Assembly (NCBI GenBank): GCA_031286245.1
Contig: JAITUO010000025.1
Coordinates: forward strand, 1 to 6,128
From: Coriobacteriales bacterium
Lineage (GTDB): Bacteria; Actinomycetota; Coriobacteriia; Coriobacteriales; UBA8131
Length of the DNA: 6,128 nt
Direction: 5' to 3'
A program made the position numbers and the translations under genes. Shown one piece after another: positions 1 through 5,461 of this stretch (the first letter of the stretch is position 1; every line of letters begins with the position of its first letter). Under the pieces are notes generated by a model that ran no database searches, was not told where the DNA came from, and was given only the letters and a program-made list of their open reading frames with translations.

Positions 1-234
1 AAACCGCATTGGAGCAAACCAGAATGGCGGATGATGGGTCACTAGAATATTGCAGCCCTTGGCTGCCGCTGTTTCGATCATTGGCACAGTAGAATCCAAA
101 GCAATGGCGATCTTTGTGATAGTCCGATTGCGATCACCTACAAATAGGCCAAAGCGGTCATCAGGCGTAGCCCATGATGCAGGAAAGGCTTGAAATAATA
201 TGTTCTCAATGTCGCCGACTGTCAGCGTTGACAC
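1..234 (-). CDS. Nif3/DUF34 family dinuclear-metal protein, N-terminal part (cut by window edge)
   Basis: The reading frame gives 78 residues and stays open to base 1, so the C-terminal part lies outside the window. The protein matches the N-terminus of the Nif3/DUF34 (YbgI/YqfO-like) family: a short helix (TVGDIENIL), then DDRFGLFVGD in place of the usual WDNxGLxVGD, a strand KIAIALDST, and the hallmark VTHHPPFWF with His67-His68. In this family the HH pair helps bind a two-metal centre; members form hexameric rings and their cellular role is poorly defined, although some are annotated as GTP cyclohydrolase I type 2 homologues. I chose the GTG at 234-232 because TAAGGAG lies six bases upstream, the family's N-terminus begins right there, and an in-frame TAG occurs further upstream. 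The WD of the usual motif is replaced by DR. Family assignment is firm; function is not known. Confidence 0.88.
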   Translation of the reverse strand, partial: MSTLTVGDIENILFQAFPASWATPDDRFGLFVGDRNRTITKIAIALDSTVPMIETAAAKGCNILVTHHPPFWFAPMRF

Positions 235-240
235 ACAGTG

Positions 241-247
241 CTCCTTA
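241..247 (-). promoter_or_regulatory. Ribosome binding site of the Nif3-like gene
   Basis: On the minus strand this reads TAAGGAG, a near-perfect Shine-Dalgarno sequence, six bases before the GTG at 234-232. It decides the start in favour of this GTG, as no ATG is available at the family's N-terminus. Confidence 0.85.
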
Positions 248-291
248 CGCCAAACGATAGACACTTTCTATGAGCATAGCACAGCAGACGT

Positions 292-320
292 CCTATACAC
301 TAGCAAAAACTGGTTTACAA
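292..320 (-). promoter_or_regulatory. Possible sigma-70-type promoter for the Nif3-like gene
   Basis: On the minus strand TTGTAA (320-315) is followed after exactly 17 bases by TATAGG (297-292). Each hexamer matches the -35 and -10 consensus at four of six positions. Transcription would start near 285 and leave a leader of about 50 bases before the GTG start. The placement is sensible because the gene sits alone behind a long gene-free stretch, but four-of-six matches are common by chance. Confidence 0.25.
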
Positions 321-398
321 TCGATGGCTTGGTTTCAACTGATTCAACATCTTCTCTGACATGCTTTCTCTGGCGTACCCGCAATTTACACAGCCATT

Positions 399-591
399 TC
401 CTGGGAATTTCCGAGTTTCTGGCCAAAAAGAGCCCTCATGTATAGTTTTCTATTGGTTTCACACATATAGAATTTTGGCGCAACTCATCTACCAGCACTT
501 TTAAATTGTGGAGAAAACCAAGTCCTGCAAAATAGGTCAAACAACCATACATGAGAGCCCTTTTTGGCCAGAAACTTCGAAATTCCCAGGA
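399..591. repeat. Long imperfect inverted repeat (MITE-like element or long hairpin)
   Basis: The arm at 399-447 and the reverse complement of 591-543 match at 44 of 49 positions without gaps. Both arms share TCCTGGGAATTTC, then AGTTTCTGGCCAAAAAG and CTCATGTAT. Some pairing continues inward after a bulge (TTGGTTT at 453-459 with AAACCAA at 515-521). The 95-base centre carries no gene. Size, symmetry and intergenic position resemble a miniature inverted-repeat element, but I see no clean target-site duplication: GCCATTT just left (392-398) and GCCAATTT just right (594-601) are at best an imperfect one. A long RNA hairpin in the trailer of the upstream operon is the other reading; there is no T tract typical of an intrinsic terminator. 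Confidence 0.8.
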
Positions 592-678
592 TTGCCAATT
601 TATAGGCTATACAGTCGCGTAGAAGTCAAGCAAACCACGCCCAAATCGCAAGCCAAACCGTAACAACCAAGCATTACA
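592..678. other. Gene-free spacer between the inverted repeat and the 17-base repeat array
   Basis: No coding frame, promoter or terminator is convincing here. The only structure is a loose direct repeat, CAAGCAAACC at 627-636 and CAAGCCAAACC at 649-659, in a stretch rich in C and A on the plus strand. Together with the repeat structures on either side it makes up the gene-free interval of about 550 bases between the aldo/keto reductase gene and the Nif3-like gene. Confidence 0.6.
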
Positions 679-797
679 AGCTCTACCTCATCATAAGCTA
701 CAGCTCATCATTAGCTCTACCCCATTGCCCGCTCTACCCCATTACCCGTTCTAGCTCATCACAAGCTCCAGCTCATCATTAGCGCTACCCCATCATA
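679..797. repeat. Seven-unit, 17-base tandem repeat overlapping the end of the aldo/keto reductase gene
   Basis: Seven consecutive 17-base units start at 679, 696, 713, 730, 747, 764 and 781. The plus-strand consensus is about AGCTCTASCYCATCATA. Units fall into two types: CTACCCCAT (713, 730, 781) and AGCTCATCA (696, 747, 764), with 679 intermediate. The pair 696/713 resembles the pair 764/781, suggesting that larger blocks were copied. The last unit (781-797) contains the stop codon and final codons of the aldo/keto reductase, so the array appears to have grown from, or into, the gene's 3' end. On the minus strand most units read ATGATG followed by G-rich sequence and often TAG. Because 17 is not a multiple of three, it is not a coding repeat. 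Confidence 0.9.
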
Positions 798-1969
798 ATC
801 CGTACACCCAGCTTTACAGCTTTGGTCCAAAACGGTTCCATGTGCTTTTTGACCTCTTTCAGCGAATCGATGATCGCTATGTTTTGAGGACACTTCCGCT
901 CACAGGTACCACAAGCCTGGCATTTGTCAGGGCCACTGTAACGGTCGGGATTAGGCATACCGACTCCTGAGAAGTATTGGGACATACCGGCGATCAGCCC
1001 CTGTGTTGCTCTGGTGTTGTAGGCAGTAAAACAATCAGGGATGTTTACTCCATGTGGACAAGGCATACAATAGTTACAAGCGGTACAGGGTACTTTATAC
1101 CCAGCCTCGATGATATCGATTGCCCGCTTGATCAAATCATGTTGAGCCTGACTGAGCATTCCGGGGTTTGCTGTTGCCGCTGTCGCCAGGTTATCAGTCA
1201 GTTGCTCCATGGTTCCCATGCCTGACAACACCACTGTCGGTTCAGGCTGATCCCAGATCCAGCGCAACCCCCAAGATGCAATCGATACGCCAGGCTCAGC
1301 TGCTTTAAAAGCAGACTCTGCTTTGGCCGGTAGCCCAACAGCCAGTTTACCGCCTCGTAGAGGCTCCATGATAACAACCATCATGCCGCGCTCGGCAGCT
1401 GTTTTCAACCCGGTCTGGCCCGCCTGGTAGTTGACATCCAGATAGTTGTATTGCATCTGGCAGAACCCCCAGTCAAAGGCTTCAAGTAATTCCAAAAAAT
1501 CTACTTGCTTGCCATGAAACGAAAATCCTACTTGCCCAATGAAACCGTCCGCCTGTTTGGCTGCCAGCCAGTCGATCACACCACGCTCAACAAGTCTTTG
1601 CCATAACGTAACCGATGGTAGGTTGTGCATCAGGTAATAGTCAATGCGGTCGGTTTGCAGCCGCTTTAATTGCTCAGCAAAAATGCGATCGAGATCCTCT
1701 GTCTTTCTGACCTGCTGATGTGGCAGCTTGGTCGCCAGAAAGATCTTATCCCGAAACCCCGTCTCTGCCAGCGCTCGTCCAGTCGCCACTTCACTGCCTG
1801 GATAGACAAACGCAGTATCAAAGTAATTGACACCACTTTCGACTGCTTGACCTACCATGGCTGTGACCTTTTCCTGGTCAGTTCCTGTAATTCCCCGCGG
1901 CAGGCGCATCATGCCAAAGCCCAGGATAGATAGTCGATTACCAGTCTTCGGATCGATTCGGTATTCCAT
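785..1969 (-). CDS. Aldo/keto reductase with C-terminal iron-sulfur (ferredoxin-like) region
   Basis: This 394-residue protein has an N-terminal aldo/keto reductase barrel (about residues 1-275) and a C-terminal cysteine region. The catalytic tetrad is visible as Asp51 (YFDTA), Tyr56, Lys81 (ATKLP) and His115 (LMHN). Late in the protein, CTACNYCMPCP and CQACGTCERKCPQNI carry eight cysteines that would hold iron-sulfur clusters. This layout is that of the COG1453-type predicted oxidoreductases, common in anaerobes; the substrate is unknown, and NAD(P)H plus an electron carrier are likely partners. It is probably cytosolic, with no signal peptide or membrane segment. The ATG at 1969 fits the family start (MEYRxxxKTGxxLSILGFG), has GAGGGAG six bases upstream, and directly follows the rlmKL stop codon, implying coupled translation. 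The last codons lie within a 17-base tandem repeat. Family certain; physiological role not. Confidence 0.93.
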   Translation of the reverse strand: MEYRIDPKTGNRLSILGFGMMRLPRGITGTDQEKVTAMVGQAVESGVNYFDTAFVYPGSEVATGRALAETGFRDKIFLATKLPHQQVRKTEDLDRIFAEQLKRLQTDRIDYYLMHNLPSVTLWQRLVERGVIDWLAAKQADGFIGQVGFSFHGKQVDFLELLEAFDWGFCQMQYNYLDVNYQAGQTGLKTAAERGMMVVIMEPLRGGKLAVGLPAKAESAFKAAEPGVSIASWGLRWIWDQPEPTVVLSGMGTMEQLTDNLATAATANPGMLSQAQHDLIKRAIDIIEAGYKVPCTACNYCMPCPHGVNIPDCFTAYNTRATQGLIAGMSQYFSGVGMPNPDRYSGPDKCQACGTCERKCPQNIAIIDSLKEVKKHMEPFWTKAVKLGVRIMMG

Positions 1970-4561
1970 TTATTTCTCCCTCGTCACGATGTAGCATTGG
2001 TGGATCTTTTTACTGCGTTCGAAATCAGCTGGAATGGTTAAGTCACTGATGTCCTTAATTGCGACTCTGGCTTTTGCCAAAGCCTGGACATCGGGTCTGA
2101 AACTTTTTAAATTTGTGGAGAAAACCGCTTCCCCTCCTGACGTCAACAACCTTGATATTGTAATCAATAATTCAACATGGTCACGCTGGACATCCCAATT
2201 GCGTTGTCCCATTCGGCTGGAGTTGGAGAATGTCGGTACATCAACGAAGATCAAGCCGAACCGCAAAGGAGTTTGACCTTGGCCAAAGCTCTGTTGCCAA
2301 CCAGCTGATCGCACCTCTCTAATCCAGCGCAGGGCATCAGCCTGTACATAATTAAAACTACGATCAGATTGATCGACAAAACCATTCAACTCCATATTAC
2401 GGACAGCCCAGTCCAAGTAAGGACGTGACAGATCGACTGTAGTAACACTTTTCGCTCCTCCATCAGCCATATAGACGCTGGCTGAACCTGTATAAGCAAA
2501 TAGATTCAAACAGTCGCAGCCTGCAGCCTTACCTCGCAGTAAATCACGTGTGATCCGATGATCCAAAAAGATTCCCGTATCCAAGCGACTGGCCAGGTCC
2601 ACCTCGAATCGCAAGCCTCCCTCCTCAATCAGATGGATACCAGCGGTTGTAGCAGACGTAGCATTCCGGCCATACTGCGAGCCGCCTTTTGAACGTTCCC
2701 GGCGTTTCAAAAAGACCTCGCTCGGACTGACAGCTAATACTTCAGGAGCTATGCGTAGCACTTCCGCCAGACGAGCGTTTGCCTGGTCAGGATTAATTGA
2801 TGCTGGAGGCTTGTATTCAGCGATATGCAGCCATTGCTTGCCTTCGTCAGCGGTGCCTGCTGCACCTGTATAGATGTCGATTGCCACATTGAAGTCAGGC
2901 AGATCGGCATCATATAACCGATAACAGTAAACTCCAGATCGGCGTGCCCATTTACTGCGATGCCTGGCCATCTTTGCCAACCGATTAGCGAACGCCCTGG
3001 CAGCTTCGTTAGCTTCAATTCCAGATTGATCAAAATCATTTGGACCGCCCATGCCAATCGGCCTGTCTCTTTTGCTTCTGGATAAGCCCGCGGCATCTTT
3101 TTCCTGGGTGTCTTTCTTCTGTATCTGCCAAGCTCTGATAGACACTGCCAGTGGGCCATTCATCGTAGCTGTTTGTTTGGTCGGATTACTCTTTTGTACT
3201 GGATTCAGATAGTCTTCCGATAGATTGTCTGGCGAGATGATGACAACGTCGAAACCAGATTGATGCTTTGATATCAGACCAGCGAGTGTGGCGTATAACG
3301 CTGGCAGTTGGGCTGAACTTGCCATACGTTGCCCATATGGTGGATTGGTTGCTAAAAGGCCTTTTATCTTGGTGTATCCAACCGGCAATCTATAATCAGC
3401 AATGTCCACCAAATCGAAGTCAATCAGTTTCTCCACTCCTGCTTTTTTTGCGCTTTCGAAAGCCACCTGGAGTGCAGCAGCGTCTATGTCACTAGCCAAT
3501 ATCGGAATAGGCTGGTTAGCCAGTCCTGCCAGTTTTCGCTCCACTCGTTCATCTGCCTCAACAAGTAAGTCGTGCCATATTTCAGCATCAAAACCCAACC
3601 AGCCACTGAATCCCCAATAATCGCGTAACAAGCCAGGCGCCCGGTCGGCTGCCATCAAAGCTGCTTCGATAGCAATCGTCCCTGACCCACATAAGGGATC
3701 AAGCAGAAAACCGGGCGCTTGTGGTGTTGCATTCTCACTGTCAGGTGCTTGTGTTGCCGCCACCTCCCTGTCAGGCGCTTGTGTTACCGCCACCTCACTG
3801 TCAGGCGCTTGTGTTGCCGCCACCTCCCTGTCAGGCGCTTGTGGTTTTGACTCCCAACAGCAAAACGCCTGAGAAGCAACATCCCAGCCACCATGAATCA
3901 GCAGAGCTGCTGCCAGCGTCTCTCTGAGTGATGCCACGATATTCGAGCTGGCAACACGATAGCCACGTCGATGCAAAGGTTCACCTGCCATATCAATGGC
4001 CACGGTAGCTTTTTCACCTCGCAAGTTGATGTAGATCTGTACATCAGGGCGAATCAGTTTGATATCGGGACGTCTACCGCAGACATCGCGGATTCGATCA
4101 GCTACAGCGTCTTTTACCCTCTGACCGACAAACTGACTGTTGCGGAGTTTTTCGTTGCTGCCTCGAGCATCAATCGCAAAACTGGCATCGGCGGCGATAT
4201 GCTTTTCCCAGGGAATAGCTTTTATGTTCTCATATAACGTATCAGAATCAGCAGCAGGCACTCGGTCAACAATCAGTAGTACTCGACTGGCTGTACGCAG
4301 CCAGAGGCAAGCACGCAAAGCTTGTTCGATTCTACCGAAGAAGGCTACTCCACTGGCTAACGGTCTTACTTTATTGACTCCTAGTGCCCGCAGCTCATCA
4401 GCCACACAGCTCTCCAGCCCGCGCCCACAGGTAACAAAAAACTCTAACTGTTCAGGCTCATGGGTTTTGTCACCTGATTGTCCAGCCACTTTGTCACCAA
4501 ACAGATCTGCTGGCTGGTCACTTGACTGTCGGGCCGCTCCTTCAAAATACTGCTCAGCCAC
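1970..4561 (-). CDS. rlmKL: Bifunctional 23S rRNA methyltransferase RlmKL (N2-G2445 and N7-G2069)
   Basis: The 863-residue protein fits the fused gammaproteobacterial enzyme whose N-terminal half (RlmL) makes m2G2445 and C-terminal half (RlmK) makes m7G2069 in 23S rRNA (E. coli numbering). After FFVTCGRGLE near residue 40 comes a THUMP RNA-binding region (to about 190), the RlmL SAM motif DPLCGSGT (288-295) and catalytic NPPYGQR (406-412), then YRLYDADLPDFNVAID and the RlmK SAM motif LNLFAYTGSAS (685-695). RlmK motif IV reads DVPTFSNS at 774 instead of the usual DPPTFSNS. It is longer than E. coli RlmL (702 residues): about 37 extra N-terminal residues, a repeat insert at 241-280, and a charged insert around 470-510. 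The start is GTG with GGAAGGG four bases upstream; GTG at residue 25 is a weaker alternative. It overlaps the NYN gene by 8 bases. Identification is firm. Confidence 0.95.
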   Translation of the reverse strand: MAEQYFEGAARQSSDQPADLFGDKVAGQSGDKTHEPEQLEFFVTCGRGLESCVADELRALGVNKVRPLASGVAFFGRIEQALRACLWLRTASRVLLIVDRVPAADSDTLYENIKAIPWEKHIAADASFAIDARGSNEKLRNSQFVGQRVKDAVADRIRDVCGRRPDIKLIRPDVQIYINLRGEKATVAIDMAGEPLHRRGYRVASSNIVASLRETLAAALLIHGGWDVASQAFCCWESKPQAPDREVAATQAPDSEVAVTQAPDREVAATQAPDSENATPQAPGFLLDPLCGSGTIAIEAALMAADRAPGLLRDYWGFSGWLGFDAEIWHDLLVEADERVERKLAGLANQPIPILASDIDAAALQVAFESAKKAGVEKLIDFDLVDIADYRLPVGYTKIKGLLATNPPYGQRMASSAQLPALYATLAGLISKHQSGFDVVIISPDNLSEDYLNPVQKSNPTKQTATMNGPLAVSIRAWQIQKKDTQEKDAAGLSRSKRDRPIGMGGPNDFDQSGIEANEAARAFANRLAKMARHRSKWARRSGVYCYRLYDADLPDFNVAIDIYTGAAGTADEGKQWLHIAEYKPPASINPDQANARLAEVLRIAPEVLAVSPSEVFLKRRERSKGGSQYGRNATSATTAGIHLIEEGGLRFEVDLASRLDTGIFLDHRITRDLLRGKAAGCDCLNLFAYTGSASVYMADGGAKSVTTVDLSRPYLDWAVRNMELNGFVDQSDRSFNYVQADALRWIREVRSAGWQQSFGQGQTPLRFGLIFVDVPTFSNSSRMGQRNWDVQRDHVELLITISRLLTSGGEAVFSTNLKSFRPDVQALAKARVAIKDISDLTIPADFERSKKIHQCYIVTREK
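1976..1982 (-). promoter_or_regulatory. Ribosome binding site of the aldo/keto reductase gene, inside the end of rlmKL
   Basis: Read on the minus strand this is GAGGGAG, six bases before the ATG at 1969. It lies within the last codons of rlmKL, whose TAA stop touches the ATG (TAAATG). The arrangement suggests that ribosomes finishing rlmKL help start the next gene. Confidence 0.75.
3721..3840 (-). repeat. Four in-frame 30-base tandem repeats inside rlmKL
   Basis: Four 30-base units start at 3721, 3751, 3781 and 3811. Units 3751-3780 and 3811-3840 are identical; 3781-3810 differs from them at two positions; 3721-3750 is more diverged. They encode residues 241-280 as four copies of QAPD[R/S]E(V/N)A(A/V/T)(T/P), followed by a partial copy, QAPGF. 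The R and S forms alternate, pointing to duplication of a 60-base pair of units. The insert sits between the GGWD helix and the DPLCGSG motif of the RlmL domain, where homologues have only a few residues. It is rich in Pro, Ala, Asp, Glu and Thr, so a flexible surface loop is likely. Confidence 0.95.
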
Positions 4562-5339
4562 TGAACCCTTCCACTACCCAGGTACCACTCTTGTCGTCTT
4601 TATGCATCTTTATCAAACCGTAGCTTTCAACTTCCTCCAATAGTTTTGTAAAGCTGCGATACCCGTATGTACTTTCATTGAATTGCGGGGTTTTACGACG
4701 AATAGCGTCCTTGATTATCGATGAGTGCATGGTGTCAATGTTCTCACGCTGTAAAGCTTCGATACTGTCAAGTAATAGTTCGTAAGCCTTGCGTTTCTCC
4801 TTGGGCAGGTTATCCGGGATCAATGGGACATCAGCCGTTTTGCCGATGTCTTCATAGAATATGAACTCATCACAATTGGCAGCCAGCAGTTCACTGGTTG
4901 AGTCAATCATCCCGACACCAATTACGGTCTTACCGTTCTCTTTTAATCTGGAGACTAGCGGTGTGAAGTCTGAGTCGCCGGAGACAATGACGAAAGTATT
5001 AATAAAGTCTTTATCGTGACATAGCTCGATAGCATCGACAGCCAGCCGGATGTCCGCTGAGTTCTTACCGGAATTATTGTTGTCCGGGATTTCCAACAAA
5101 TCGACTCCCAAGGCATGCAGCGAGCTGACAGCCTCAGGGTAACGCTGCCAGTCACTGTAGGCGCGTTTGGCTACAATTCGCCCTTTATCCAGCAGGCGTT
5201 CTAAGATCTTGCTGATATCGAGTTGGCTGCCAACAGGTTTGCGACGTCCGCTGCTGTTGGGAGTGGTGTTCGGTACCATGCCCAGTGCCATATTCTCATA
5301 ATCAATAAATACTGCTATGGAATTATCAAATTCAGGCAT
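4554..5339 (-). CDS. NYN-domain putative ribonuclease with C-terminal OST-HTH/LOTUS domain
   Basis: The 261-residue protein starts with a NYN (LabA/DUF88-like, PIN-fold) domain at about residues 7-165. The acidic metal-binding residues expected for a nuclease are present: Asp13 in FIDYEN, Asp96 in NSADIRLAVDA, and Asp122 and Asp124 in SGDSDF. Residues about 178-258 form an OST-HTH/LOTUS domain, with the typical YGYRSFTKLLEEVESYGLI stretch; such domains bind RNA, with G-rich or quadruplex RNA reported for some. A Mg-dependent RNase aimed at structured RNA is therefore likely, but the target is unknown. Residues 20-38 form an extra Pro/Asn/Ser-rich loop after the first strand. The ATG at 5339 is preceded by AAGGGG five bases upstream and the family N-terminus begins there. 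It overlaps rlmKL by 8 bases, suggesting shared expression with an rRNA-modifying enzyme. Domain calls are strong; function is inferred. Confidence 0.92.
   Translation of the reverse strand: MPEFDNSIAVFIDYENMALGMVPNTTPNSSGRRKPVGSQLDISKILERLLDKGRIVAKRAYSDWQRYPEAVSSLHALGVDLLEIPDNNNSGKNSADIRLAVDAIELCHDKDFINTFVIVSGDSDFTPLVSRLKENGKTVIGVGMIDSTSELLAANCDEFIFYEDIGKTADVPLIPDNLPKEKRKAYELLLDSIEALQRENIDTMHSSIIKDAIRRKTPQFNESTYGYRSFTKLLEEVESYGLIKMHKDDKSGTWVVEGFSG
4566..4572 (-). promoter_or_regulatory. Ribosome binding site of rlmKL, inside the NYN gene
   Basis: The minus strand reads GGAAGGG four bases before the GTG start at 4561. It lies within the last codons of the NYN gene, whose TGA stop (4556-4554) falls just after the rlmKL start. 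It supports the GTG start, which lacks a nearby ATG alternative. Confidence 0.65.
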
Positions 5340-5461
5340 TATTGCCCCTTTCTTTTATCAGTTGCTCCCCGTCTTGCCTCTCAGCTCTATTATCTATCGG
5401 TCAGCTCCTTTTCTTGCTCCCTGACTTTTTCTCTACCATTTGTTCCCGGCTAATCTTCTAC
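5340..5461 (-). other. Purine-rich intergenic gap upstream of the NYN gene
   Basis: This 122-base gap separates the dehydrogenase stop from the NYN start and should hold the operon promoter if one exists. On the minus strand it is strongly purine-rich. GATAAT at 5394-5389 is a good -10 hexamer, but no acceptable -35 stands 16-18 bases upstream. The 7-mer GAGCTGA occurs twice, 20 bases apart (5407-5401 and 5387-5381), flanking that hexamer, which could be an operator or chance. I see no hairpin plus T tract that would end the dehydrogenase transcript. Confidence 0.4.
5345..5350 (-). promoter_or_regulatory. Ribosome binding site of the NYN gene
   Basis: The minus strand reads AAGGGG, five bases before the ATG at 5339, within a purine-rich leader. 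It supports that ATG as the start. Confidence 0.7.

Noticed and set aside
200..445. Plus-strand 81-residue frame between the Nif3-like gene and the inverted repeat
   Set aside because: No ribosome binding site or recognisable family; it overlaps the Nif3-like start and ends inside the inverted-repeat arm.
399..591. Intrinsic terminator for the NYN-rlmKL-aldo/keto reductase operon
   Set aside because: The arms are much longer than a terminator stem, the loop is 95 bases and no T tract follows on the minus strand.
679..797. CRISPR array from regularly spaced short repeats
   Set aside because: The units are contiguous with no spacers, are only 17 bases long and are diverged; no cas gene is near.
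2749..3159. Minus-strand 136-residue frame inside rlmKL
   Set aside because: It lies wholly within the conserved rlmKL frame in another phase and has no family features.
3721..3927. Plus-strand frame encoding a Pro/Leu-rich repetitive peptide
   Set aside because: It is the antisense reading of the repeat insert in rlmKL; its periodicity comes entirely from the 30-base repeat.
4554..5339. Toxin of a toxin-antitoxin or defence system (PIN-like nuclease)
   Set aside because: No small antitoxin-like partner is adjacent; the protein has a LOTUS domain and is coupled to an rRNA methyltransferase, which fits RNA metabolism better.
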